DNA from: Rouxiella silvae
GTDB taxonomy: Bacteria; Pseudomonadota; Gammaproteobacteria; Enterobacterales; Enterobacteriaceae
Reading direction: 5' to 3'
Assembly (NCBI RefSeq): GCF_002093625.1
Contig: NZ_MRWD01000001.1
Location: forward strand, 124,001 to 188,000
DNA: 64,000 bases
Shown: positions 1-8,913 of the stretch, in pieces
How positions within the stretch are numbered: position 1 is the first letter of the stretch
How the letters are laid out: every line of letters begins with the position of its first letter
The notes under the pieces: generated by a model
Seen by the model: the letters and a program-made list of their open reading frames with translations, nothing else
Database searches by the model: none
What the model was told of the DNA's origin: nothing
Made by a program: the position numbers and the translations under genes

Positions 1-88
1 TTCGCAACGCACGTTGCCGCCAGAATGCTGGTTGCCACAAGACTTACCCCCACATGACGTTGATTTACCATCCCTCCTGAAGGAATAG
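1..88 (+). CDS. aat: Leucyl/phenylalanyl-tRNA--protein transferase, C-terminal end (partial)
   Basis: An open frame enters from the left edge (codons from base 2) and stops at 86-88. It encodes about 28 residues ending LPPECWLPQDLPPHDV...LLKE. The LP..CW.PQ.L pattern fits the tail of Aat, which adds Leu or Phe to N-terminal Arg or Lys for N-degron destruction. Position supports this: aat lies directly upstream of infA in E. coli, and its products are delivered to ClpAP by ClpS, both encoded nearby. Only the tail is visible, so the call rests mainly on synteny. Confidence 0.65.
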   Translation, partial: SQRTLPPECWLPQDLPPHDVDLPSLLKE

Positions 89-117
89 GGAATGGGTGCG
101 GTATACGCCAACACTTC

Positions 118-146
118 TTTACATAATGTGGGTTTTTCGGCATTAT
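118..146 (+). promoter_or_regulatory. Candidate infA promoter
   Basis: TTTACA (118-123) and CATTAT (141-146) are 17 bases apart and match sigma-70 hexamers at 5/6 and 4/6. They lie 43 bases before the infA start. A ribosome binding site AGAGGA (179-184) precedes the ATG. Predicted by eye only. Confidence 0.4.
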
Positions 147-173
147 CTTGCCGGTTAAAAACTATGGTAGTAA

Positions 174-407
<234 letters not shown>

Positions 408-467
408 TAGGCTCACTCATCGCTGATTTATCCCGCGATACCTGAGGTTACCCATTTCGCTCTTCCC

Positions 468-485
468 GCATTTGGCAACAAATGC
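468..485 (+). terminator. Small stem-loop downstream of infA
   Basis: A perfect 7-bp stem, GCATTTG (468-474) and CAAATGC (479-485), closes a GCAA tetraloop 61 bases after the infA stop. A short T-containing stretch (GCGTTTTG) follows only after about eight bases, so it is a weak candidate terminator. Confidence 0.35.
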
Positions 486-518
486 AGGCTAGGGCGTTTT
501 GTGGTATCCGCCATCCAG

Positions 519-553
519 TATCTGAACAGCAGGCGTTGTCGATTGTTCAGATA
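519..553. repeat. 10-bp inverted repeat beside the integrase scar
   Basis: TATCTGAACA (519-528) and TGTTCAGATA (544-553) are perfect inverted copies separated by 15 bases. The pair lies ten bases before the left copy of a 19-bp direct repeat. It has no T-run, so it is not an ordinary terminator. It could be a recombination arm site or an end of the decayed element. Confidence 0.6.
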
Positions 554-562
554 ATGGCTGTG

Positions 563-581
563 AAAAAGGCGATGTTTCCAT
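563..581 (+). repeat. 19-bp direct repeat, left copy (candidate att site)
   Basis: AAAAAGGCGATGTTTCCAT occurs here and again exactly at 1294-1312, 731 bases away, with an integrase remnant between. A 19-base exact match over this distance is very unlikely by chance. The right copy forms the left arm and loop of the clpA terminator, whereas this copy lacks the second arm. Confidence 0.65.
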
Positions 582-681
582 GTGACTTAGTGCTAAGCGC
601 TGCAAGCAGTGCACCAAAAAACAATAAGTTAGCATGGTTACATCGCTTTTACTGACGCTCAATAGCGCCAGTTCAAGGACA

Positions 682-1109
682 CTACAAGGACCTGCCAGCA
701 ATCGGATTTAATGTAACTGCATCCTCTAATAAGTCATGAGCGAAGTGAGCATAAGTCATTGTTTGCTGAATATTTGCATGACCAGATATCCGTTGTAGCG
801 TATCCCCCCACCGCCCTCCCGTTGCCAAACAGAGCAAGATTGCCTTGCGATTATCCCCTTTAAGCAAGCTCAAGCGTTTTTGAATTTCCTCTTCGTTAAG
901 AAACCACAACTTAGAATCCGTATCGACCCACATCTCGGCACGCATGCCAAGTAATTAAGATAAGCGCAGCGCCATATCAGCAGTATTTAGGGGAAGTGAA
1001 TTCAGGATTCGAGACCACTGAGTATGAATAATTTTAGGGCGATCGCTGCATCAATTACGCTAACATCTTGCAGGTAGTCTCGCAGAACCTCGCTTGGGGG
1101 TGGCAGATT
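682..1109 (-). pseudogene. Decayed tyrosine recombinase (P2-type integrase) remnant
   Basis: The readable part (945-682) encodes 87 residues. FLNEEEIQKRL and ILLCLATGGRW match the catalytic-domain start of P2-family integrases, including the first active-site Arg. The chain then jumps to LQRISGHANIQQTMTYAHFAHD, holding the late His and the nucleophile Tyr, and ends DAVTLNPI. The roughly 80 residues normally between, with the HxLRH motif, are missing although frame is kept, so an internal deletion is inferred. Further upstream on the same strand (to about 1109) a stop-interrupted stretch (LKLFILSGLES) vaguely resembles the same domain of another integrase. It cannot encode an active enzyme. 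Confidence 0.7.
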
Positions 1110-1293
1110 GGACAAACGTATAAGAGACGTTTAATAAAAATAAACCATTGATTTATATAGCTAATATTTTCATTGGGCCGAGAAGGGTTTTACACTTCGC
1201 GCGGGTGCTCAGGATCTTTCTGTTCTGAGCATGCATTAAGATTTATACAAAATTAATGAAATAAATCATTTTATTTCATATTGATACGCAAAT

Positions 1294-1325
1294 AAAAAGG
1301 CGATGTTTCCATCGCCTTTTTTATT
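1294..1325 (-). terminator. clpA terminator, containing the right copy of the 19-bp repeat
   Basis: AAAAAGGCGAT (1294-1304) and ATCGCCTTTTT (1311-1321) form an 11-bp stem with a six-base loop, with T-runs readable on both strands. It lies 21 bases after the clpA stop and is a standard intrinsic terminator. Bases 1294-1312 are the second copy of the direct repeat at 563-581. Confidence 0.85.
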
Positions 1326-1345
1326 TTATTTCAGAATGCAGATGC

Positions 1346-3625
1346 TTAGTGCACTGCGCCCTCTTCTTTCAGTTTCTGTGCACTCATAAAGTGGTAGGTC
1401 AGTTTGTCAGCGGCTTTATCAAGCGCGACAGAGACTGAGCCTCCATCAACCAATGAGCCAAACAACAGCTCGTTAGCCAACGGTTTCTTCAGATTTTCCT
1501 GAACGGTACGCGTCATTGGGCGAGCCCCCATTGCGCGGTCATAGCCTTTCACCGACAGCCAGTCGCGCGCTTCTTCACTCACTTCAAGCGAAACGCCTTT
1601 TGCATCCAGCTGTGCCTGCAGTTCGACGATAAACTTATCGACAACCTGCTGGATCACTTCACGCGACAGGTGATTAAACCAAATCACATTGTCGAGACGG
1701 TTACGGAACTCAGGCGTAAACACTTTCTTGATTTCTTCCATGGCGTCAGGGCTGTTGTCCTGATGGATGATACCAATCGATTTACGCTCAGTTTCCCGCA
1801 CGCCGGCGTTGGTGGTCATCACCAGTATCACGTTACGGAAGTCGGCTTTACGGCCGTTATTATCAGTCAGCGTGCCGTTATCCATCACCTGCAGCAGCAG
1901 GTTGAAGACGTCCGGGTGCGCTTTCTCGATTTCATCGAGCAGCACCACGGAGTGAGGATGCTTGATAACGGCATCCGTCAGCAAACCACCCTGATCGAAT
2001 CCAACATAGCCTGGAGGTGCACCGATCAGACGGCTTACGGTGTGACGCTCCATGTATTCCGACATATCGAAACGCAGCAGTTCGATATCCAGCGCTTTAG
2101 CCAACTGAACCGTAACCTCGGTTTTACCCACGCCAGTTGGTCCTGCAAACAAGAACGAACCCACAGGTTTACGATCTTGACTCAGACCGGCGCGGCTCAT
2201 TTTGATCGCTTCGGTCAATACTTCGACGGCAGGATCTTGTCCGAACACCAGCATTTTCAGGCGATCGCCGAGATTTTTCAGCACATCACGGTCGGTGGCT
2301 GACACGGTTTTCTCTGGAATACGGGCAATACGGGCAACCACGCTTTCGATATCGCTAACGTTGACGGTTTTCTTGCGTTTGCTCACCGGCATCAGTCGAG
2401 CGCGTGCACCGGCTTCATCGATTACGTCAATCGCCTTGTCAGGCAGGTGACGATCGTTGATGTATTTCACCGACAGTTCAACCGCTGCCCGCACCGCTTT
2501 GGCGGTATAGCGTACATCGTGATGCGCTTCGTATTTGGTTTTTAAACCATTAATGATCTGCACCGTCTCTTCAGGCGTTGGCTCGGTAATATCAATTTTC
2601 TGGAAGCGACGCGCAAGCGCACGATCCTTTTCAAAGATACTGCTGAACTCCTGATAAGTGGTTGAACCAATCACGCGGATCTTGCCACTGGACAGCAGCG
2701 GTTTGATGAGGTTAGCGGCATCAACTTGGCCACCAGACGCGGCACCTGCACCAATGATTGTATGAATCTCATCGATAAACAGAATGCTGTTTTTGTCCTG
2801 CTCCAGCTGTTTCAACAACGATTTAAATCGTTTTTCAAAATCGCCACGATATTTGGTACCGGCGAGCAGCGAACCAATGTCTAAGGAATAGAGCGTACAG
2901 TCGGCCATTATCTCCGGCACATCGCCCTGTTCAATACGCCAGGCGAGGCCTTCGGCGATAGCCGTTTTACCTACACCGGACTCACCCACTAATAACGGGT
3001 TATTTTTACGGCGGCGGCACAGCACTTGAATAGCACGTTCCAACTCTTTATCACGGCCAATCAGCGGGTCAATTCCACCAACACGCGCTAACTGGTTAAG
3101 ATTTGTGGTGAAGTTCTCCATACGATCTTCCCCTGCCGACTGCTCTTCGTTAACCGGGTTCTCCGCATTATTTGGAGCCTGGCTCGCTTCATCTTTACGC
3201 GTACCGTGGGAAATAAAATTCACCACGTCAAGGCGGCTGACATCGTGCTTGCGCAGCAGATAGGCAGCCTGAGATTCCTGTTCACTAAAGATAGCTACCA
3301 GCACGTTCGCGCCGGAAACTTCACTTCGGCCTGAAGACTGCACATGGAAAACAGCGCGCTGCAGCACACGTTGGAAACTCAACGTAGGCTGGGTATCACG
3401 CTCTTCTTCACTGGCGGGTAAAGTGGGTGTGGTCTGTTCGATGAAGGCTTCCAATTCCTGACGTAAGGCCACCAAATCAACCGTACAGGCTTCAAGCGCT
3501 TCACGAGCCGCAGGGTTGCTAAGCAACGCCAGCAGCAGGTGCTCGACGGTCATAAACTCATGCCGGTGCTCGCGGGCTCTTGCGAAAGCCATATTGAGAC
3601 TGAGTTCAAGTTCTTGATTGAGCAT
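1346..3625 (-). CDS. clpA: ATP-dependent Clp protease ATPase subunit ClpA
   Basis: A 759-residue Hsp100 unfoldase that feeds ssrA-tagged and N-degron substrates to ClpP. It has an N-terminal Clp repeat domain that binds ClpS, a first AAA+ module with GESGVGKT at about residue 215 and the Walker B motif ILFIDEIHT, and a second AAA+ module with GPTGVGKTE at about 496 and [14 protein letters not shown]. The IGIIHQD segment after the second module corresponds to the ClpP-binding loop region. The ATG at 3625 is chosen because GGGAGG lies just upstream and the protein then begins [11 protein letters not shown] as in E. coli; a GTG two codons earlier overlaps that binding site. clpS is 27 bases upstream, so the pair is cotranscribed. 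Confidence 0.97.
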   Translation of the reverse strand: MLNQELELSLNMAFARAREHRHEFMTVEHLLLALLSNPAAREALEACTVDLVALRQELEAFIEQTTPTLPASEEERDTQPTLSFQRVLQRAVFHVQSSGRSEVSGANVLVAIFSEQESQAAYLLRKHDVSRLDVVNFISHGTRKDEASQAPNNAENPVNEEQSAGEDRMENFTTNLNQLARVGGIDPLIGRDKELERAIQVLCRRRKNNPLLVGESGVGKTAIAEGLAWRIEQGDVPEIMADCTLYSLDIGSLLAGTKYRGDFEKRFKSLLKQLEQDKNSILFIDEIHTIIGAGAASGGQVDAANLIKPLLSSGKIRVIGSTTYQEFSSIFEKDRALARRFQKIDITEPTPEETVQIINGLKTKYEAHHDVRYTAKAVRAAVELSVKYINDRHLPDKAIDVIDEAGARARLMPVSKRKKTVNVSDIESVVARIARIPEKTVSATDRDVLKNLGDRLKMLVFGQDPAVEVLTEAIKMSRAGLSQDRKPVGSFLFAGPTGVGKTEVTVQLAKALDIELLRFDMSEYMERHTVSRLIGAPPGYVGFDQGGLLTDAVIKHPHSVVLLDEIEKAHPDVFNLLLQVMDNGTLTDNNGRKADFRNVILVMTTNAGVRETERKSIGIIHQDNSPDAMEEIKKVFTPEFRNRLDNVIWFNHLSREVIQQVVDKFIVELQAQLDAKGVSLEVSEEARDWLSVKGYDRAMGARPMTRTVQENLKKPLANELLFGSLVDGGSVSVALDKAADKLTYHFMSAQKLKEEGAVH

Positions 3626-3652
3626 AGGCACCTCCCAAATAGATTGCCTTAA

Positions 3653-3973
3653 TCAGGCTTTTTCCAGCGTACACAGCAACGGATGCTCGTTCTCCTTGGC
3701 GTAGGTATTCACATGTGCGACTTTGGTTTCGGCCACTTCTGCGGTGTAAGTACCGCATACGGCTTTGCCTTTGTAGTGCACTGTAAGCATCAGTTGCGTT
3801 GCACGTTCAATATCATAAGAAAAGAACTTTTGCAGTACGTCAATCACAAATTCCATTGGAGTGTAATCGTCGTTGTTTAATATAACTTTATACATAGATG
3901 GCGGTTTTAGCTCATCCTTTTGTTTATCCGCCGCCAAATGTTCAAAATTTTGCCAACCTTGATTGTCACCCAT
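3653..3973 (-). CDS. clpS: ATP-dependent Clp protease adaptor ClpS
   Basis: A 106-residue adaptor, the same length as in E. coli. ClpS binds N-degron residues (Leu, Phe, Tyr, Trp) and docks on the ClpA N-domain. The core [20 protein letters not shown] carries the substrate pocket, and the end [12 protein letters not shown] is family-typical. An in-frame GTG at 4030 would add 19 residues without a good ribosome site. The ATG at 3973 is preferred by homology, although its Shine-Dalgarno-like AAGG is very close. Confidence 0.95.
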   Translation of the reverse strand: MGDNQGWQNFEHLAADKQKDELKPPSMYKVILNNDDYTPMEFVIDVLQKFFSYDIERATQLMLTVHYKGKAVCGTYTAEVAETKVAHVNTYAKENEHPLLCTLEKA

Positions 3974-4385
3974 CGCCTTACCGTTACCTTTTGCATCTTG
4001 ATGTCTATTGAACACAGCCAGATTCGACACATTACGAAAGATGGCTCTGTTTGCATCTCGTCATGGTCTCTAGATTACTCCAGCTATTTTACCATTTTTT
4101 AGACATCCTTGCCGCAGGACATAAAACGTGATCAATTTCTGCCAGATCGAAGCAAAATCTGCCTAAAAAATGTCAATATCGTTACCTGCTTCAAATTTTA
4201 GTTATCTGCCTGCTCCAGACAAATACCCATTCCTTGACGTCCAAGACTAATACACTAGAGTGTAAATTTATAAGCCGGATGAGCTATTGCTTATTCCTTT
4301 TTTTAGCGTCTTTTTCATCGAAACATACGCTTTAAACAGGCTTTATCTCTTTAACTATACATAGTCATGAGAGGGATTTGAGAGC
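3974..4385. other. clpS-cspD divergent intergenic region
   Basis: These 412 bases are AT-rich and contain no convincing gene; the GTG extension of clpS reaches 4030. TTGACG (4234-4239) and TAGAGT (4256-4261), 16 bases apart, are a weak candidate cspD promoter, which would leave a leader of over 100 bases. AGAGGG about ten bases before the cspD ATG is its likely ribosome site. Confidence 0.4.
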
Positions 4386-4607
4386 ATGGAGACGGGTACT
4401 GTTAAATGGTTCAATAATGCTAAGGGCTTTGGTTTTATCTGTCCTTTGGGCGGCGGCGAAGACATATTCGCCCATTACTCCACCATAAAAATGGAGGGCT
4501 ACCGAACGCTAAAAGCGGGGCAACAGGTCAGTTTTGACGTTCACGAAGGCCCCAAAGGAAACCATGCCAGCATTATCATACCTGTGGAGTCTGAAGTGGT
4601 CGCCTGA
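4386..4607 (+). CDS. cspD: Cold-shock-like protein CspD
   Basis: A 73-residue cold-shock-domain protein. RNP1-type KGFGFICP and RNP2-type DIFAHYSTI are intact, and the C-terminal part (FDVHEGPKGNHASIIIPVE) distinguishes CspD from CspA-type chaperones. In E. coli CspD binds single-stranded DNA, inhibits replication and is induced in stationary phase rather than by cold. Placement divergent from clpS-clpA is the E. coli arrangement. The expected macAB genes do not follow here. Confidence 0.95.
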   Translation: METGTVKWFNNAKGFGFICPLGGGEDIFAHYSTIKMEGYRTLKAGQQVSFDVHEGPKGNHASIIIPVESEVVA

Positions 4608-4660
4608 CGACCCCACTCAACGCCGAGTGATAACAGCAGATAACCCACAATCTTTATAAG

Positions 4661-4693
4661 ATACCAGTCACGCGTTGTCTGGTATTTTATTTA
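4661..4693 (+). terminator. cspD terminator
   Basis: ATACCAG (4661-4667) and CTGGTAT (4679-4685) form a perfect stem followed by TTTATTTAT. It lies 53 bases after the cspD stop and is a clear intrinsic terminator. Confidence 0.75.
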
Positions 4694-4833
4694 TGGGGGA
4701 GAACTCCCCTCTCTTCAAGTGCTGATTAAGAAAAATTAAATTTTATTGACTGCATTGTTAAAAATAAACCTCGTCCTCACGAAGATAAACCGTTACTAAA
4801 CAACCGTAGCGGTCTCCATTTTTCCTCCTCAAT

Positions 4834-4850
4834 TGTTGTAATCTGGTTTA
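4834..4850 (+). promoter_or_regulatory. PhoP-box-like repeat upstream of the virK-like gene
   Basis: TGTTGT (4834-4839), five bases, then GGTTTA (4845-4850) resembles the PhoP direct-repeat box (T/G)GTTTA-N5-(T/G)GTTTA at 10 of 12 positions, 51 bases before the start codon. Members of this gene family are PhoP-regulated in E. coli and Salmonella. The -10 element is not convincing. Confidence 0.35.
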
Positions 4851-4900
4851 TTAATTAGCTGTTCAAATAGCATCAATATCTTTTATTGGTCACTAAGAAC

Positions 4901-5866
4901 ATGTCTATCCTCAGCTACCCCGCTCACACGACTGAGCCAATGTCTGGTCTTGCACTGATGTCCTCATTAATTACCGGAAAGCTCATCCCGGGAAAAATGT
5001 GGAATAAGCCCGCGTATCGCTTTAAGTTTTTAATGCGAAGCTTGTTATATCCGCTCGCCACGCTGCGAGTCATGAATCAGTTGGCCAATCACCCACTGAG
5101 AGAAGAAATACTGCAAGCTCAGCCAACGCTGCCCTGTAAGGTGCATAGACCATACTTGGCAGTAAATATGACCCGAGAGCAGCATGTCAGTGGTCTGTGC
5201 GACCACTATCGCTTTGTTCGCGAACGTATGCCGCTTCCAATGCAAATGGCGCACTTGAATAAAGCTCTGCTAAAAATTGCCTCGTTTAACGGAAAAGACG
5301 AGTCAACGTATTGTATTAGCATGAATGCTTATCAACGACTCGATAAAGAAGGAGAGATCACGCTTTCATTTGTTAATGATACAGGCACAGCGTTAGCCAA
5401 CGTGACTTTTTCATTTATAAACTACGACAGTCAGCCCACTTTATTTATTGGGGCAATACAGGGACCGGCTCAGGATGTCGATCACCAGCATATTCAACAG
5501 GCGACCAAAGCCTGCCACGGACTTTTTCCAAAAAGAATTTTAATGGAGGCCGTGCTGCTTTTGGCAGAGAAAATGAATATGAAACAGGTTTTTGCCGTCG
5601 GTAATAAAACCCACATTTATGAAAGCCCGCGTTATAACAAGCGTAAGCAGTATTTTTATGCCGACTATGACGCATTCTGGGAAACGCTCGGCGCGCACAG
5701 GCACGAAAATGGTTATTTTCATTTCCCGACACAGGTGCCCCATAAATCGCTGGCCGATATTGCCAGTAAAAAACGGGCAGAATATCGCCGTCGCTATGAG
5801 CTACTCGACGAAATGGAAACGCAAATTCGTCATCATTTTGCTAAAATGCCGTCTAAAACACTGTAA
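4901..5866 (+). CDS. ybjX: VirK/YbjX family protein (DUF535)
   Basis: A 321-residue protein of the VirK/YbjX (DUF535) family. Family signatures include PYLAVNMTREQHVSGLCDHY, the FNGKDE segment, and ESPRYNKRKQYFYADYDAFWE near residues 245-265. Biochemical function is unsettled; homologues affect virulence-factor surface localisation (VirK in Shigella) and resistance to antimicrobial peptides. No signal peptide is evident. An upstream TTG at 4886 is in frame, but the ATG at 4901 is the better start; AAGA before it is a weak ribosome site. It keeps the position seen in E. coli, upstream of convergent ybjD. Confidence 0.88.
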   Translation: MSILSYPAHTTEPMSGLALMSSLITGKLIPGKMWNKPAYRFKFLMRSLLYPLATLRVMNQLANHPLREEILQAQPTLPCKVHRPYLAVNMTREQHVSGLCDHYRFVRERMPLPMQMAHLNKALLKIASFNGKDESTYCISMNAYQRLDKEGEITLSFVNDTGTALANVTFSFINYDSQPTLFIGAIQGPAQDVDHQHIQQATKACHGLFPKRILMEAVLLLAEKMNMKQVFAVGNKTHIYESPRYNKRKQYFYADYDAFWETLGAHRHENGYFHFPTQVPHKSLADIASKKRAEYRRRYELLDEMETQIRHHFAKMPSKTL

Positions 5867-5910
5867 TAAAAGCCAAAGTGATAGGATGAGGATTATCAGC
5901 ACTTTGGCTT
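5867..5910 (-). terminator. Convergent terminator between ybjX and ybjD
   Basis: AAGCCAAAGTG (5870-5880) and CACTTTGGCTT (5900-5910) make a perfect 11-bp stem between convergent genes. On the minus strand the stem is followed by TTTTATT, so it best terminates ybjD. On the plus strand the trailing sequence is ATATG, a poorer terminator for ybjX. Confidence 0.7.
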
Positions 5911-5921
5911 ATATGTGGCTG

Positions 5922-7706
5922 TTAATCTGCACGGCCGCGCGCAAGCCAAGCTACGCGTGAAAACATCTGCTTGAGAACAATTGGCACAGCTCCCACGCCT
6001 CGCGTCGAAGCCGACATTGCAACTTCAATGGCCAAGTCTGGCTTTGAGCTGCGGTGCACGGCCTTCTCGATGATATGCCTGGCAGATATCGGCGCATGTT
6101 CTGGCGTGCCCGCCGCGCGCCGATAGACATCCTCAAAACCGTTGCGATAAAGATAGTTTTCAATGTCCATCGCGGGCAAAGCGGTCAGTCTGTCACGCAG
6201 TATATCTTCATGGTTCTCAACGAGACTCGATACAGTAGCGGCATATTTTCTGCCGGCTTCGTCGCCGTCCACCAGCACGTGCCATTCAATACCCATCTGT
6301 CTGGCGAAGCGCAGTAGTGGCTTCAGTCCGCTTTGGGCAAATTCGATAACCTTGATCCCTTCCGACTCAAAATTATAGCCACACTGCCGCGCCAACTGAT
6401 TCAGCAACCACACTTCGGTTTCACCCTCGACCAACAACCAACAGCGGGCAAATAGCGAAGAAGGACGACTGTAGCGAATATGAAATGCAATGCGCCGACT
6501 GTCTTCCGAGCTCATCCCCTGAGGCCCGATACTGTAAGCAGCCACTTTTGCAGACTCTCGGACCAGGCGACATATCTGTTCAACCGGAACCAGCGCCAGC
6601 AAGTCGCCGGAGTTAGTGGTGGTGATACGCTGCAAAGGCAGCTGCTCAAGCAATCCCCAAGCGACCGATAGCATGATCGGATGCAAACGTGTTTCTGGAT
6701 CTTCAATCAGTAATAATGGGCGCGCATCGGGATTAAGCGCCACGGCACCCTTAGCTTGCAGCAGGGTTGAGAACATCGCCAGCATCATCACCCGCATACT
6801 GCGGCTGTTGGGTTCGGCAATCATTTGATTGATGTTATTGAGCGATCGCCACGCCTGTCGGCTTTCTGCCCTGCCGTGGCGCTTTTGCTGCCAGGATTTT
6901 TTGTTTCTTCCAGCACTGTCACTGCTTTCATCGCCCGACGGATTGACGGATGAAGGGGCACTGTTCATACCAAAATAGTGTTCCAACAGTTGCTGCATTG
7001 CCGCTAGCCCCTGACGAAGTTCCGCATTGGTTAAGGCTTGGGGGTTATGAATGAGCGCGCGGGTCAGCTCGTCCAACTGTTTCGCCATTGCCCCCTGCTG
7101 CAGCTGCGGCGAGAGGTCTTGTTTACGAATGCGACGAACAAAACGCGCGTCTCGAAGGCGCAGCACCGGATGTAGACGAATCAGTGCCTGAGCAAGCGGG
7201 TCGATAGTTTTTAGTGCCAGCGGCTCGCCGTTAGCCGCAAGAAAGGTTCGCCAAGTGGCAACGCTGCCGTCATCATCCATTTCCCCCTCAAGGCGGTAAT
7301 AAATACGATTAAGGCGATCGTCGCAGCGCACCCAAAGAGGTGAAAGCGGATTGAAACGTGGCGACATATGATTGCCGGGCTGATTTTCACAGAAGGTGAA
7401 TACCACGTGCAGATAGCGCTGTTTGGCCTGCTGCTCACCAGCAGGAAAATGAAAATCTTGCTCCTGAAAACAGTAAAGCTCAGGCTCTGGCGACAGCAGC
7501 AGCGTCAGCGCATCGAGCAGACTGGATTTACCCCAGGCATTTTCACCCAGTAATACTGTATTGGTGTTGATGGTTCCCAGATTACTCTGCGTGCGATCGT
7601 CATGAAAGTCGTTCAACGATACGCCACGACGGTCTGGTTGAGTCAAGGTCAAGGAGAGGCGGTTGATCCCCCGGAAACCGACAATATCAATATGCTCAAG
7701 ATACAT
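5922..7706 (-). CDS. ybjD: OLD-family ATPase/TOPRIM nuclease YbjD
   Basis: A 594-residue protein with an ABC-type ATPase head and a TOPRIM domain. Walker A is GENAWGKSS (residues 54-62), and LLLIEDPETRLHP is the ABC signature/Walker B region. The TOPRIM motifs LLVEGETE and VLVDGDEAG follow. This is the overcoming-lysogenisation-defect (OLD) architecture, seen in DNA-damage or phage-related nucleases; the role of chromosomal YbjD is not established. The start at 7706 has an excellent GGGAGG and gives MYLEHIDIVGFRGINRLSL, matching E. coli. Compared with E. coli (552 residues as I recall) about 25 extra residues lie between the first strand and Walker A. It diverges from lysO. Confidence 0.9.
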   Translation of the reverse strand: MYLEHIDIVGFRGINRLSLTLTQPDRRGVSLNDFHDDRTQSNLGTINTNTVLLGENAWGKSSLLDALTLLLSPEPELYCFQEQDFHFPAGEQQAKQRYLHVVFTFCENQPGNHMSPRFNPLSPLWVRCDDRLNRIYYRLEGEMDDDGSVATWRTFLAANGEPLALKTIDPLAQALIRLHPVLRLRDARFVRRIRKQDLSPQLQQGAMAKQLDELTRALIHNPQALTNAELRQGLAAMQQLLEHYFGMNSAPSSVNPSGDESSDSAGRNKKSWQQKRHGRAESRQAWRSLNNINQMIAEPNSRSMRVMMLAMFSTLLQAKGAVALNPDARPLLLIEDPETRLHPIMLSVAWGLLEQLPLQRITTTNSGDLLALVPVEQICRLVRESAKVAAYSIGPQGMSSEDSRRIAFHIRYSRPSSLFARCWLLVEGETEVWLLNQLARQCGYNFESEGIKVIEFAQSGLKPLLRFARQMGIEWHVLVDGDEAGRKYAATVSSLVENHEDILRDRLTALPAMDIENYLYRNGFEDVYRRAAGTPEHAPISARHIIEKAVHRSSKPDLAIEVAMSASTRGVGAVPIVLKQMFSRVAWLARGRAD

Positions 7707-7836
7707 TGGCACCTCCCGTGCAGCGTTTTCTGGCCTGTTTCCTCTCTTGAGCATGGCTACAAATAGCCATATTGGTCAAGCGATAGAGATAAACGGCGCG
7801 GCTCAACGCATGAGAAACTTTACTCTATCTGCGCTT

Positions 7837-7864
7837 TTGGTTAGCTTGTGCCACGCCCTATACT
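7837..7864 (+). promoter_or_regulatory. Candidate lysO promoter
   Basis: TTGGTT (7837-7842) and TATACT (7859-7864) are 16 bases apart and match sigma-70 hexamers well, 40 bases before the lysO start. Lysine- and arginine-responsive control is known for E. coli lysO, but I see no clear ArgR box here. Confidence 0.4.
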
Positions 7865-7904
7865 CTCGTCAATGCTCAAGCCATTCGAAAGGATCCCGTT
7901 TTAT

Positions 7905-8804
7905 ATGTATTCAGGTTTACTGATTATTCTTCTGCCACTGATCGTGGGCTATTTTATTCCGGTCAAACGCCCCACTTTATTACACTTAGTGAACAATCTG
8001 CTGAGCTGGATGGTGTACGTCATTCTGTTCATTATGGGCGTCAGTTTGGCATTTTTGGATAATCTCAGCGCTAATTTATTGATGATTTTCAAATACACTG
8101 CGTTTTTTTTCGTCTGCATTTTAGCGGTGAATCTGTTGGCACTCTGGTTGCTGGAACGCCGCAAGCCGTGGAAGACTAAACACCATCAGGAAGTGCTACC
8201 CTCAAGACTGCACATGGCGCTCGACTCACTGCGCCTCTGTTTTGTGGTGGTCGCCGGTTTTCTTCTTGGCTTGACCCAGTGGCACTGGCTGACCTATGCC
8301 AGTCAGGCCAGTGAGGCGGCGCTGATTTTTCTGCTGCTGCTGGTAGGTGCGCAGTTGGGTAACAGCAGCCTGACACTGCGGCAGATAGTTCTCAACCGAC
8401 GCGGCATGCTGGTGGCGTCAGTGGGTGCCATAGCCTCACTCGGCGGCGGAATGATGGCTGCCTTATGTTTAGGATTGCCATTGAAAACCGGCCTGGCAAT
8501 GGCATCAGGTTACGGGTGGTATTCGCTTTCAGGTATCGTGTTGACCGACTCATTTGGTCCGGTTATCGGCAGTGCCGCGTTTTTCAACGACCTCGCGCGC
8601 GAACTTTGCGCCATTATGCTTATTCCTACCTTAGTACGCAGCAACCGTTCGTCGGCGCTAGGGCTTTGTGGCGCAACGTCGATGGACTTTACATTACCGG
8701 TATTACAACGTAGCGGCGGGCTGGATATGGTGCCCGCGGCGGTGGTTCACGGCTTTTTACTGAGTTTGCTCGCACCGGTACTGATGGCTGTTTTCTCCTC
8801 CTGA
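7905..8804 (+). CDS. lysO: L-lysine exporter LysO
   Basis: A 299-residue inner-membrane protein, the same length as E. coli LysO (formerly YbjE), which exports lysine and confers resistance to the toxic analogue thialysine. It is mostly hydrophobic helices. The C-terminal half carries the conserved blocks [29 protein letters not shown] and [18 protein letters not shown]. An upstream in-frame ATG at 7848 would add 19 residues, but the protein from 7905 ([12 protein letters not shown]) aligns end to end with E. coli and has AAGGA upstream. Confidence 0.94.
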   Translation: MYSGLLIILLPLIVGYFIPVKRPTLLHLVNNLLSWMVYVILFIMGVSLAFLDNLSANLLMIFKYTAFFFVCILAVNLLALWLLERRKPWKTKHHQEVLPSRLHMALDSLRLCFVVVAGFLLGLTQWHWLTYASQASEAALIFLLLLVGAQLGNSSLTLRQIVLNRRGMLVASVGAIASLGGGMMAALCLGLPLKTGLAMASGYGWYSLSGIVLTDSFGPVIGSAAFFNDLARELCAIMLIPTLVRSNRSSALGLCGATSMDFTLPVLQRSGGLDMVPAAVVHGFLLSLLAPVLMAVFSS

Positions 8805-8826
8805 GCCGCCGAAAAAATCTTATCGT

Positions 8827-8833
8827 CTATGCT
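8827..8833 (+). promoter_or_regulatory. Sigma-S-like -10 element of poxB
   Basis: TCTATGCTTA around 8826-8835 resembles the RpoS -10 consensus (CTATACT). poxB is a classic RpoS-dependent gene in E. coli. No strong -35 is visible, which is also usual for this class. Position is about 80 bases before the start codon. Confidence 0.4.
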
Positions 8834-8913
8834 TATCCCCTGAAGTTTTAAATTTCTTTAATTGCAGGAGACTTTCCTGCGAGAGAAAAAAATCAAAAAC
8901 ACCGGAGGGATTC

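Noticed and set aside
489-701. 70-codon minus-strand frame near the integrase scar
   Set aside because: It crosses the inverted repeat and the direct repeat, has no ribosome site and no similarity I recognise.
1670-2302. Long open frame opposite clpA (210 codons)
   Set aside because: It lies wholly within clpA on the other strand, has no ribosome site or recognisable domain, and is explained by the coding bias of clpA.
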